From Zoogloeaceae bacterium (GTDB lineage: Bacteria; Pseudomonadota; Gammaproteobacteria; Burkholderiales; Rhodocyclaceae): a DNA stretch of 64,000 bases. Location: positions 1 through 64,000 of the forward strand of contig JAEUNY010000073.1 in the NCBI GenBank assembly GCA_016791005.1. Direction: 5' to 3'. A program made the position numbers and the translations under genes. Below are positions 49,199-57,906 of this stretch, piece after piece. Position 1 is the stretch's first letter, and each line of letters starts with the position of its first letter. The notes under the pieces are model-generated. The model was not told where the DNA came from, ran no database searches, and was given only the letters and a program-made list of their open reading frames with translations.

Positions 49199-49492
49199 GG
49201 TGCTTACCCTTGGCGCGCCGGGTTATTTGCGCGTACTACCTTGCAAAAAGTGCCGCAATACTAGGGGTTAACCGTAACAAAGTCAAACGATACTGCAGTG
49301 CAGCATTTTTATGGCCGAATTAAAAAATCAAAGTCTTCTATCTGACATGGGACGGGCCGATGAACTTGCCAATGAAATCATCGCATTGCGGAAAACTGCC
49401 ACATGGCGGCTGGCTTGGGCGCGGTGATCCCATGGCAAAATGCGTTGCAGCACGTGGCTGATCTGCTGGAATCGAATCATTTCCCTGCCCCC
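49199..49492. other. Intergenic region carrying the atp and transporter promoters
   Basis: These 294 bases between atpI (minus) and the transporter (plus) should hold both promoters. The part at 49250-49340 is notably AT-rich. I see no gene or clear operator in it. Confidence 0.5.
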
Positions 49493-51229
49493 ATGACGCC
49501 CCTCTCTGCCCTGCTCGGTTCCGCCCGTTTTCGCCCGTTTTTTATCTGCCAGTTCCTCGGTGCGTTCAACGACAATCTATACAAGAACGGCATGATCGTC
49601 CTGCTCACCTTCCAGGCGGCCGGATGGACCAAACTTTCCCCCGCACTCATCGCCAACCTTGCGGCCGGGCTGTTCATCCTACCGTTTTTCTTGTTTTCCG
49701 CGCTCGCCGGCCAGATGGCCGACAAGTTCGACAAAGCCGCGCTGTCGCGGTGGGTCAAGGTCATCGAGATCCTCATCATGGCCGTCGCCTTCGGGGGCTT
49801 TTTAGCTCAAAGCCTGATAGCGCTGCTTTTCGCCCTATTCCTGCTGGGCGCGCACTCGACCCTCTTCGGCCCTGTGAAATATGCCCTTTTGCCGCAGCAC
49901 CTTCGCCCAGAGGAGTTGATGGCTGGCAACGCCCTGGTCGAGGCAGGCACCTTTGTGGCCATCCTCGCGGGGACCCTCGCTGGCGGTCTTCTCGCCGCCA
50001 GCGAGGCCGCGCACTTATGGATCCCCGCAGCCGGACTTGTGGTCGCCGCTGCGGGGTACGCGGCAGCTCGAAGAATCCCGCCCGCACCCGCGCCCGTACC
50101 GAATCTCGCGCTCAGCCTGAATCCAATCGCCTCCACGGCAGAAGTCCTGCGCTTCGCCCGACGCGACGCCACGGTATTCGCGGCGATCCTCGCCATTTCC
50201 TGGTTCTGGCTCTACGGCGCCCTGTTCCTCGCCCAGTTCCCGGCATATGCCAAGCATGTGCTCGGCGGCGGCGAAACCACCGTCACCCTCCTGCTTGCGA
50301 TTTTCACCCTGGGCATCGGGAGCGGCTCCCTCCTCTGCCACAAGCTGTCGGCGGGCCGGGTCGAGCGTGGCCTGGTGGCCCTGGGCGCGCTGGGGCTGAC
50401 CGTTTTCGGACTCGACGTGGCCTTCGCCTCTCCGACCCCCGACCCCCAGCTGCTCGTCGTGCCCACCACCCTCCGCGATCTCCTCGCTCGGAGCAGCACC
50501 TGGCACGTGCTGCTCGACATCTTCTGTCTCGGGAGCTTTGGGGGGCTCTACATCGTTCCACTGTATGCCCTCGTTCAGTCGTGGTCTGCCGAGGCGGAGC
50601 GGGCACGCATCATGGCCGCCACCAATATCCTGAACGCCCTCTACATGGTCGTGGGCGCCCTGGCCGCTGCCGCCCTGTTATCGGCAGGACTCACGATTCC
50701 GGCACTTTTCGGTGGCGGCGCCGTGCTGAACGGGGCGTTGGCCCTCGCGCTTCTGATCCGCCACCCCAATTTCCTCGACGCCACCCAGGCTTGGCTCCGC
50801 CGCCGCGCGTCTGTCCAGCTCGAATGTGACGGGCTCGCGCATCTGCCCACCACCGGTCCGGCCCTCCTAGTGGGCCGGCCTGGCCAATCCATAGCCTTTC
50901 CGCTGATCCTCACCGTCGGCCAGCGCCCAATCGATTGGGTGCGCGATGCGGGCTCCCCGCTCCGGGCTGCCCTGTCCGCGGGGCGCCTGGTCGCTTATCA
51001 GCCGGACGCCCCGCCCGGGGCGGAAGGGGGACATTCCGACGTCATTCAACTCTGGCATAGTCTCTCCGGCATCACCGCCCCATTGCTGGTGGTCTCCACC
51101 ACCGCGGCTCCTTCCGAGGATCGACCCCGCAAGAGGATTTACATGAGCATTTCGCCCCCCGTGGCCCCTTTTCCGGCATCGCCGGAGGAGTTCGCCAGAG
51201 CCCTGGCGTCCTGCGGGGAGCCCAAATGA
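49493..51229 (+). CDS. LplT-like MFS transporter with vestigial acyltransferase tail
   Basis: A 578-residue protein. Residues 1 to about 410 are a 12-helix MFS transporter with FICQFLGAFNDNLYKNGMIV, the start typical of lysophospholipid transporters (LplT). LGAHSTLFGPVKYALLPQHL follows. Residues ~440-578 follow the outline of a PlsC acyltransferase (LAHLPTTGPALLV, then LILTVGQRPIDWV). However, the HxxxxD catalytic motif is replaced by GRPGQSIAF and no FPEGTR motif is seen. Full LplT-PlsC fusions exist in relatives, so this tail looks decayed. Its stop overlaps the next start (ATGA). Confidence 0.8.
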   Translation: MTPLSALLGSARFRPFFICQFLGAFNDNLYKNGMIVLLTFQAAGWTKLSPALIANLAAGLFILPFFLFSALAGQMADKFDKAALSRWVKVIEILIMAVAFGGFLAQSLIALLFALFLLGAHSTLFGPVKYALLPQHLRPEELMAGNALVEAGTFVAILAGTLAGGLLAASEAAHLWIPAAGLVVAAAGYAAARRIPPAPAPVPNLALSLNPIASTAEVLRFARRDATVFAAILAISWFWLYGALFLAQFPAYAKHVLGGGETTVTLLLAIFTLGIGSGSLLCHKLSAGRVERGLVALGALGLTVFGLDVAFASPTPDPQLLVVPTTLRDLLARSSTWHVLLDIFCLGSFGGLYIVPLYALVQSWSAEAERARIMAATNILNALYMVVGALAAAALLSAGLTIPALFGGGAVLNGALALALLIRHPNFLDATQAWLRRRASVQLECDGLAHLPTTGPALLVGRPGQSIAFPLILTVGQRPIDWVRDAGSPLRAALSAGRLVAYQPDAPPGAEGGHSDVIQLWHSLSGITAPLLVVSTTAAPSEDRPRKRIYMSISPPVAPFPASPEEFARALASCGEPK

Positions 51230-53922
51230 ACCGCGAAATAACCCTTTCACCCATCCTTGCTGCCCTGGTTGGGGCCTGGATCGGCGGGGTCCTGGGCGGC
51301 CTATCTGGCGCCCTGGTCGGCGCCTTCATTGCCTACATGATTTTGCAGAGCCGCCTTTCGGCGAGCCCCACCGGCGTCAAGGAGGAGCGCCTGGCTCGAC
51401 TCGAGCGCCGTATCGCCGCCCTGGAAGACGAGCTGGCGCACCTTCGTCACGCCGCCGGCACCCTGCCCGCCGAGATGGCCGATCGAGCCATATCGACGGA
51501 ACCCACAACCCTGGCTCTGGAGCCGCCCCAATCGCCCCCGGCGCTTCTCGAGCAAGAAATCGAACTGCAGCCGGCCACCACGCCGCCGTCCGCCGTCGAT
51601 GCTATCGCCACGCGTCTGCGCATTTGGCTGTTCGGGGGCAACACCCTCGTGCGGGTGGGCATATTGGTACTTTTCTTTGGACTGGCTTTCCTCGCTCGCT
51701 ATGCGGCCGAGGCGGGGCTCCTGCCGGTCGAGCTGCGTCTGTCTGGCGTCGCAGCCGGGGGCATCGCCCTCCTCGTCACGGGGTGGCGCCTGCGCGGCCG
51801 GCGTGCCGCCTATGCCCTCACCCTCCAAGGGGGCGGGGTCGCAGTGCTGTACCTCACGGTTTTCGCAGCGCTCCGTCTGTACCAACTCCTGCCCGCCAGC
51901 CTTGCCTTCGGCCTGCTCCTCGCCATCGTCGCGCTGGCCACGCTCCTGGCGATCCTGCAGGACTCCCTAGCCCTGGCCGTGGTGGGCAGTGCGGGGGGGT
52001 TCGTCGCCCCTATCCTGGCCTCCACCGGCGCAGGAAGCCACGTCCAGCTTTTCGGCTACTACACCCTGCTCAATGCCGGCGTCCTGGTCATTGCCTGGAA
52101 GAGGGCCTGGCGTCTCCTCAACCTCGTGGGATTCGCATTCACTTTTCTCATCGGGCTCGCCTGGGGCGCGCGCTTCTATCGCCCGGAGTTTTTTTCGACC
52201 ACAGAGCCCTTCCTGCTGGCGTTCTTCCTCATGTATCTCGCCGCGGCGGTGTTTTACGCTCATCGTCAGGCCCCTGAGCTGGGCCATTACGTCGATGGCA
52301 CCCTGGTGTTCGGGCTGCCGGTGGTGGGTTTTGGACTCCAGGCCACCCTGGTAAAGGACATGCCCTTCGCCCTGGCCTGGAGCGCCCTGGCCGTGGGCGG
52401 CCTCTACATCGCCCTCGCCGCCTATCTGCGCCGGCGTGCCCCCCCCAATCTGGGACTGCTCGTGGAAGCCTTCCTCGGACTGGGTGTCGCCTTCCTGACC
52501 CTGGCAATCCCGCTGGCCCTGGAGGGTCGCTGGACAGCCGCCGCCTGGGCCATGGAAGGGGCCGCCCTGGTTTGGGTGGGATGTCGACAGGAGCGTGCCC
52601 TGGCGACCCTCGCCGGTCTGCTGCTTCAGATCGCGGCGGGGTTTGCCTTTGTCGCAGACCACGGGCTCTCGGAAACCGGGCGGACCTTGGTGCTCCTGAA
52701 CAGTCAGTGCCTCGGCGCGGCCCTCCTCGCCCTGGCCGGTTTGTTTTCGAGCCGATTGGCCCATGCCTACGCCCCGAGCGCCCGTGCCTGGCCCTGGCTC
52801 GGTGCGGCCGGATGGGGAATGCTCGCCTGGGGCGTAGCCTGGTGGGTGCTGGGGGGATTCACCGAGATGGCGGCGCAGCTTCCGACGGATGACCTTCCCA
52901 TTGGCGTCCTGGTCTTTGGCACGGCCAGCGCGGCCCTGGCCGCCTGGGCCACCCACCGTCTCGCCTGGGATGGCTTGGCTCTGGCAGGCCTCCTGGGGTT
53001 TCCCGCCATGCTGGGCGCCCTTCTCCTCACCGCCCTGGAGGGGTCGGACCCCTCCGCGCAGGGCGGGTTCGTGGCGTGGCCCCTGGCCGTGGCTTTGCAT
53101 TTCTGGGCCCTCGCCCGCATCGAGTCGGCCCAGGCACCACAGCGGCTCTTCGCGCCAGCCCATGGGCTGGGGGTCTGGATCATCGCCCTCGCCCTGGGCT
53201 GGGGTCTTGAGGCCCGCTTTGAGGGGCTCCCCGGCCAGGGCTGGTCCCAGGCCATGCCCGCCGTGGCCGGCTGCCTGGCTCTAGGGCTGGTCACCCGCCA
53301 GGCGAATCGCCCCGGTTGGCCGGTCGGCCCCTGGCGGGGCCCCTACCTCCGCATAGGCGGGGGCGGCGTCGCGTTGTTCCTGGCGGTTTGGAGCGTGGCG
53401 GTGAATGCCTTTGGCGACGGCGGCTCGGCCCCGTTACCGACCCTTCCTGGCCTGAACCCCATCGACCTCACCCTCGTCGCCTCGGCCCTGGCCGGGGTCG
53501 CCTGGGTGCGCGCCCTGCGGAGCCTGGACCCTCTCCCCGCCTGGCAGGCGGCCATCGCGCCCATCGCGGGAGCCGCTGCCTTTCTTGCCGCGAGCGCGGC
53601 GGTCCTCCGCGCCGTCCACCACGTGGTGGGGGTCCCCTACGACCTCCCGCGGCTCATCGACTCCGACACCGCCCAGGCCAGCCTTTCCCTGTTCTGGGGG
53701 CTTTCGGGCCTCGTCCTGATGCTGGTGGCGAGCCGTCGGGGGCTTCGCCCAGTGTGGCTGGCGGGGGCCGGGCTGATGGCCTTGGTGGTGGCCAAGCTGT
53801 TCCTCGTGGACATGGCCGCCAGCGGCACCGTCGCCCGGATTATTTCCTTCATCGGCGCCGGCCTGCTGCTCCTCGTCGTGGGCTGGTTCTCGCCCCTTCC
53901 TCCCAAGGAGAGCCGGCCATGA
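51226..53922 (+). CDS. DUF2339 polytopic membrane protein
   Basis: An 898-residue protein with an N-terminal membrane hairpin, a coiled-coil stretch with RLARLERRIAALEDELAHL, and more than 20 hydrophobic segments. GGNTLVRVGILVLFFGLAFLARYA is the DUF2339 signature in part. Function is unknown. It is coupled by ATGA overlaps to the transporter before it and the DUF3999 gene after it. DUF2339 and DUF3999 genes are commonly paired. Confidence 0.85.
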   Translation: MNREITLSPILAALVGAWIGGVLGGLSGALVGAFIAYMILQSRLSASPTGVKEERLARLERRIAALEDELAHLRHAAGTLPAEMADRAISTEPTTLALEPPQSPPALLEQEIELQPATTPPSAVDAIATRLRIWLFGGNTLVRVGILVLFFGLAFLARYAAEAGLLPVELRLSGVAAGGIALLVTGWRLRGRRAAYALTLQGGGVAVLYLTVFAALRLYQLLPASLAFGLLLAIVALATLLAILQDSLALAVVGSAGGFVAPILASTGAGSHVQLFGYYTLLNAGVLVIAWKRAWRLLNLVGFAFTFLIGLAWGARFYRPEFFSTTEPFLLAFFLMYLAAAVFYAHRQAPELGHYVDGTLVFGLPVVGFGLQATLVKDMPFALAWSALAVGGLYIALAAYLRRRAPPNLGLLVEAFLGLGVAFLTLAIPLALEGRWTAAAWAMEGAALVWVGCRQERALATLAGLLLQIAAGFAFVADHGLSETGRTLVLLNSQCLGAALLALAGLFSSRLAHAYAPSARAWPWLGAAGWGMLAWGVAWWVLGGFTEMAAQLPTDDLPIGVLVFGTASAALAAWATHRLAWDGLALAGLLGFPAMLGALLLTALEGSDPSAQGGFVAWPLAVALHFWALARIESAQAPQRLFAPAHGLGVWIIALALGWGLEARFEGLPGQGWSQAMPAVAGCLALGLVTRQANRPGWPVGPWRGPYLRIGGGGVALFLAVWSVAVNAFGDGGSAPLPTLPGLNPIDLTLVASALAGVAWVRALRSLDPLPAWQAAIAPIAGAAAFLAASAAVLRAVHHVVGVPYDLPRLIDSDTAQASLSLFWGLSGLVLMLVASRRGLRPVWLAGAGLMALVVAKLFLVDMAASGTVARIISFIGAGLLLLVVGWFSPLPPKESRP

Positions 53923-55265
53923 ACCGCGCCCTGCTCGTCACCCTGTTCCTCTCGGTCACCAGCACCCAGGCGGCGGAGCGTCTCGATGACTTCGCGACCC
54001 GCCTGCCCATCGACGTTCCCGCTGGTGCCGCCTTGGTCCGCCTCACCCTGCCGCCGGCGGCCTACGCCGGACTCCACGGCCCGGGTCTCGACGAGTTGCG
54101 GATCTTCAACGGCGCCGGCGAGCCGCTGCCCATCGCCCGCCTGCCGGCCCGGCGCTCCGAGGACGTCCTGAGAGGCCGCGTGCCCCTGCTGCCCCTACCG
54201 GAGGCGGCGGCTACCCCTGCCGACACGCGCTTGCAGATCCGCCGGGGGCCGGAGGGCACCCTGGTCCACATTGAGGTCGAGCAACGAACCCAATCCCCAT
54301 CGAAGGATGGGGCGCCGCCAATGGCCTATGTGGCGGACCTTGCGAGCTTCCCCCATCCGCTCACCGCCGTCATCGTCGAGCCCGCCGGTGGCATCGATTT
54401 CTCGTCCGAATTGCGCCTGGACAGTTCCGACGATCTCGCCCATTGGCGGACCGAGCGGGGCGGTGAAGCCGTCATGGTGGTCAGTCAGGGCGGCCAGCGG
54501 ATCGAGCGCCTGCGCATCGGCCTGTCCGGGCTGCACGCCCGCTACCTCCGTCTGGCCTGGACCGGAACTGCGCCGGTTCGCCTGGTGGCGCTGGGCCTGG
54601 AGCACGAGAAGCACCCTGAAGCCGCGCGATCCTGGCTTACCCTGGCACCCCAGGCCGGCGAGCAGCCCGGGACGTGGCGCTACGTGTCCCCCGGGCTGAT
54701 GCCGGTGGATCGCTTGCGGGTCGAGGCCGCCGATCCCAACACGGTGGCGGCGGTGCGGGTGGCGAGCCGGGGAGCGTCGCGGGATCCCTGGCAGTGGGCG
54801 GGGGCCTTCACGGCCTACCGGCTACGCCAGGCTGAAGGGGAGATCGCCAGCGGAGAGTTTGCGGTGCCCACCCGGCGGGACCCGCTGTGGGAATTGGCGC
54901 TTCAACCGCCCCCCGGCACCGGGCCGAAGCTCGCCCTTGGCTGGGTGCCGGAATCCCTGGTCTTCGCCGCCCGCGGGGCGCCGCCTTTCGTGCTCGCCGT
55001 CGGGCAGGCCCGCCTGTCTGGGGCCTGGCTGCCCGTGGAATCCCTCGTGCCCGGCTGGGGGACGGATCGCGCCCCCGCACTCGCGGAAGGACGGGTCCTG
55101 GCTGCTACGTCGTCGGCGCCCGCGGTGGCGCGGGATGCCCCGCCCTGGCGGGACTCCCGCAACCTGATGCTCTGGGGGCTCCTCATCGTCGGGGTGGCCG
55201 TCCTCGCCACCATGGCCGCGAAGCTGCTGCGCGAGAATCGCCAAGACAAGGGCCCGCCCCCCTGA
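53919..55265 (+). CDS. DUF3999 membrane-anchored protein
   Basis: A 448-residue protein. A signal peptide (LLVTLFLSVTSTQA) is followed by beta-rich repeats resembling discoidin-like domains (GIDFSSELRLDSSDDLAHWR). One C-terminal membrane helix (LMLWGLLIVGVAVLATMAAK) ends it. Typical of DUF3999, which accompanies DUF2339. It probably faces the periplasm; role unknown. The start is the ATG of the ATGA overlap, preceded by AAGGAGAG. Confidence 0.82.
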   Translation: MNRALLVTLFLSVTSTQAAERLDDFATRLPIDVPAGAALVRLTLPPAAYAGLHGPGLDELRIFNGAGEPLPIARLPARRSEDVLRGRVPLLPLPEAAATPADTRLQIRRGPEGTLVHIEVEQRTQSPSKDGAPPMAYVADLASFPHPLTAVIVEPAGGIDFSSELRLDSSDDLAHWRTERGGEAVMVVSQGGQRIERLRIGLSGLHARYLRLAWTGTAPVRLVALGLEHEKHPEAARSWLTLAPQAGEQPGTWRYVSPGLMPVDRLRVEAADPNTVAAVRVASRGASRDPWQWAGAFTAYRLRQAEGEIASGEFAVPTRRDPLWELALQPPPGTGPKLALGWVPESLVFAARGAPPFVLAVGQARLSGAWLPVESLVPGWGTDRAPALAEGRVLAATSSAPAVARDAPPWRDSRNLMLWGLLIVGVAVLATMAAKLLRENRQDKGPPP

Positions 55266-55267
55266 AA

Positions 55268-55284
55268 CCGCCCGGACCGGGCGG
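55268..55284. terminator. Hairpin between convergent DUF3999 and small-protein genes
   Basis: CCGCCCGG and CCGGGCGG flank a single A, three bases after the DUF3999 stop codon. There is no T-run, so it is at best a weak or factor-dependent terminator. Confidence 0.35.
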
Positions 55285-55292
55285 CGAGGCTG

Positions 55293-55529
55293 TCAGAGCT
55301 GGACGCTTTCGCCGTCCGCCAATGCGCCGATCTCCCGGGCCAGCCCTTCCAGGGCGATGTCCGCCCGGACCAGGTGGTTGGTGGCCATTTCAATCACATC
55401 GTAACGCCCCGGGCCTTCGGCGCCGGACTCCGGCTTGCGGTAGAGTGCCTGGCCATGGATCGCCAGCTTGTGGTCGATACGGGCAACGAGTTCCCTTTCG
55501 GTCAGACGGTGGGAAACGGGACTGCTCAT
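55293..55529 (-). CDS. Small hypothetical protein between parB and the DUF3999 gene
   Basis: A 78-residue soluble protein starting MSSPVSHRLTERELVARIDH, helical, with no recognised domain. AGGAGAA lies just upstream of the ATG. It lies about 110 bases downstream of parB on the same strand. Confidence 0.55.
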   Translation of the reverse strand: MSSPVSHRLTERELVARIDHKLAIHGQALYRKPESGAEGPGRYDVIEMATNHLVRADIALEGLAREIGALADGESVQL

Positions 55530-55638
55530 GACATTCTCCTTGGTCCTTCGTGCAACCCACCATTAACGCCTATTTGCGGCACCGCGCAAGTCCGGAAATC
55601 AAAGCCCCGCGATTGCTTCGGGGGAAACCTCGGCCGGC

Positions 55639-56496
55639 TCACTCGTCCTCGCGAAAGCGGCCGAGCAGCCCGTCCAGTTGGTCCAGGTTGCCGAAATGCA
55701 AGGTGATGGTGCCGGCGCCCTTCTGATTGGCCTTGATCTTGACGGTGGCCCCGAGGCGATCGGCGATCTCCTCCTCGAGGCGCAGCAGATCGCGATTGGG
55801 CACGGGCGTTTTCTTCTGGCGCGGATTGAGGGCGTGGGCCACCAGGCGCTCGGTCTCGCGGACCGAGTACCCCCGGGCCGCCACCACATTGGCCAGCTGC
55901 ACCTGCCCCGCCCCGTCCAGGGGCAGGAGGGCGCGGGCATGGCCCATGTCGATGTCCCCCGCCATGAGCAGTTCCTGGACCGGCCGGGCGAGTTGCAATA
56001 GGCGCAGCAGGTTGGAAGCGGCCGGGCGGGATCGACCCACCGCGTCGGCGGCCTCCTGATGGGTCATGGCGAATTCGTCGATGAGGCGCTGGATGCCAGC
56101 CGCCTCTTCGAGGGGATTGAGATCCTCGCGCTGGATGTTCTCGATGAGGGACATGGCCAGCGCCGCCTCGTCGGGGATCTCCCGCACCAGGCAGGGCACG
56201 TCCACCAGTTCGGCGATCCTGGCCGCCCGCCAGCGGCGTTCCCCCGCGATGATCTCGTAACCGTCGAGGCCTAGGGGCCGGACCAGAATCGGCTGCATCA
56301 CGCCCTGGGTCTTGACCGAGGCGGCCAGCTCTTCCAGGGAACCCGGGTCCATGCGGGTCCGAGGCTGGTATTTGCCCGGCCGCAACTCGTCCACGGGGAG
56401 CTGGCGCAGCTCGCCTTGGTCGGTGTCATCCTCGCGATTGCCGGAGAGCAGGGCATCCAGGCCCCGGCCGAGGCCCTTGAGTTTGGGTGGAGTCAT
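55639..56496 (-). CDS. parB: Chromosome partitioning protein ParB
   Basis: ParB binds parS, uses CTP to clamp and slide on DNA, and stimulates ParA. The 285 residues have the CTP-binding boxes LRPGKYQPRT and IIAGERRWRAARIAEL. A helix-turn-helix region follows (TMTHQEAADAVGRSRPAASN in part), then a C-terminal dimerisation tail. It follows parA by 10 bases. Confidence 0.96.
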   Translation of the reverse strand: MTPPKLKGLGRGLDALLSGNREDDTDQGELRQLPVDELRPGKYQPRTRMDPGSLEELAASVKTQGVMQPILVRPLGLDGYEIIAGERRWRAARIAELVDVPCLVREIPDEAALAMSLIENIQREDLNPLEEAAGIQRLIDEFAMTHQEAADAVGRSRPAASNLLRLLQLARPVQELLMAGDIDMGHARALLPLDGAGQVQLANVVAARGYSVRETERLVAHALNPRQKKTPVPNRDLLRLEEEIADRLGATVKIKANQKGAGTITLHFGNLDQLDGLLGRFREDE

Positions 56497-56506
56497 GGAG
56501 ATCGCC

Positions 56507-57280
56507 TCACAGGGTCTGCACGCGTTCGATCATTTCCTTGGCGAAGGCCAGATAGGCCTGGGCACCCTTGGCGGCCCGGTCGAACACCACGCCGGGCAAG
56601 CCGTGGCTGGGGGCCTCGGCCAGGCGCACATTGCGGGGCACGATGGCCTTGAACACCTTGTCGCCGAAGTGGCTCTCCAACTGGGCCGAAACCTGCTGCT
56701 GCAGGGTCATGCGCGGGTCGAACATGACCCTCAGGAGCCCGATGATCTTGAGATCCCGGTTCAGATTGGCATGCACTTTCTTGATGGTGTTCACCAGGTC
56801 GGACAGCCCTTCCAGGGCATAGTACTCGCACTGCATGGGGATGATCACCCCATGGGCGCTGCACAGACCGTTGAGGGTGAGCAGCGAGAGGGACGGCGGA
56901 CAGTCGATGAGGATGAAATCGTAATCCACCACCACCGCCTTGATGGCGTCCCGCAGGCGGTTTTCCCGCCGGGGCAGCTCCACCAGGTCGATCTCCGCTC
57001 CCGCCAGGTCGCGGTTGGCGGGGAGCAGGTCGTAGCGCCCGGACTCGGAACTCACCCGGGCCTCGGCCAGAGGTGCGAGCCCCACCAGCACGTGATAGAC
57101 CGACTTCTCCAGACCCTGCTTGTTGATGCCGCTGCCCATGGTGGCGTTGCCCTGGGGATCGAGGTCCACCAAAAGGACCCGCTGCCCGGCTGCGGCCAGG
57201 GCGGCGGCCAGGTTGACGCTGGTGGTGGTCTTGCCCACGCCGCCCTTCTGGTTGGCGATGCAGAAAATTCGGGCCATCAA
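56507..57280 (-). CDS. parA: Chromosome partitioning ATPase ParA
   Basis: A Walker-type ATPase that moves ParB-parS complexes. The 257 residues have the deviant Walker A NQKGGVGKTTTSVNLAAALA and Walker B with FILIDCPPSLSLLTLNGL. CEYYALEGLSDLVNTI is also present. Its ATG overlaps rsmG by four bases. Confidence 0.97.
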   Translation of the reverse strand: MMARIFCIANQKGGVGKTTTSVNLAAALAAAGQRVLLVDLDPQGNATMGSGINKQGLEKSVYHVLVGLAPLAEARVSSESGRYDLLPANRDLAGAEIDLVELPRRENRLRDAIKAVVVDYDFILIDCPPSLSLLTLNGLCSAHGVIIPMQCEYYALEGLSDLVNTIKKVHANLNRDLKIIGLLRVMFDPRMTLQQQVSAQLESHFGDKVFKAIVPRNVRLAEAPSHGLPGVVFDRAAKGAQAYLAFAKEMIERVQTL

Positions 57281-57906
57281 TTCTTCCGTTTCAATACGAT
57301 CAGGTGGCGCTCGGCATCGAGATCCGGCACCGCTAGCACTTCACTACGCGCCACTTCCCAGCCCCCCGGCAGGGCGGCGATTTCCTCCGCGGGCAGGAGG
57401 CCCTTCATCGCGAAGAGGCGCCCCTGGGGTCCGGCAAGGTGGCCCGCCAGACGGGCAAAATCCGCCAGATCCGAAAAGGCGCGGGAGATCACACCATCGA
57501 AGGGAAAATCCGGCTGGAATTGTTCCACCCGGAGGCAGCGGGGCGTGAAATTGGCCAGTCCGAGTTCGATCTTCGCCTGTTGCTGGAAACTCGCCTTCTT
57601 GCTCACCGTCTCGACGGAGGTCACGGTCAGATCCGGTCGCACCAGGGCCAGCGGGATCCCCGGCAGCCCTCCTCCTGACCCCACATCGGCCAGGGTCGCC
57701 ACCCCTGCCAGATGGGGCAGCACCGCGAGGGAGTCGAGGAGATGGTGGGTCACAATCTGTTCGGGGTCCCGAATGGCGGTGAGGTTGTAGGTGCGATTCC
57801 ATTTCAGCAGCAGGGCGGCAAAGTCCAGCAGTCGGGCCTGCACGGACGCCGGCACTGCCACGCCAAGGGCGGCAAGCCCCCGCTCCAGCCGGGCCTCCAG
57901 GCTCAT
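57277..57906 (-). CDS. rsmG: 16S rRNA m7G527 methyltransferase RsmG
   Basis: RsmG methylates G527 of 16S rRNA; its loss gives low-level streptomycin resistance. The 209 residues have [20 protein letters not shown] and the SAM loop [20 protein letters not shown], followed by the Lys/Arg-rich RKN terminus. It overlaps mnmG and parA by four bases each. Confidence 0.97.
   Translation of the reverse strand: MSLEARLERGLAALGVAVPASVQARLLDFAALLLKWNRTYNLTAIRDPEQIVTHHLLDSLAVLPHLAGVATLADVGSGGGLPGIPLALVRPDLTVTSVETVSKKASFQQQAKIELGLANFTPRCLRVEQFQPDFPFDGVISRAFSDLADFARLAGHLAGPQGRLFAMKGLLPAEEIAALPGGWEVARSEVLAVPDLDAERHLIVLKRKN

Noticed and set aside
53316..53918. N-terminal extension of the DUF3999 frame
   Set aside because: It lies within the DUF2339 gene and has shadow composition; the ATG at 53919 has a ribosome site and a signal peptide.
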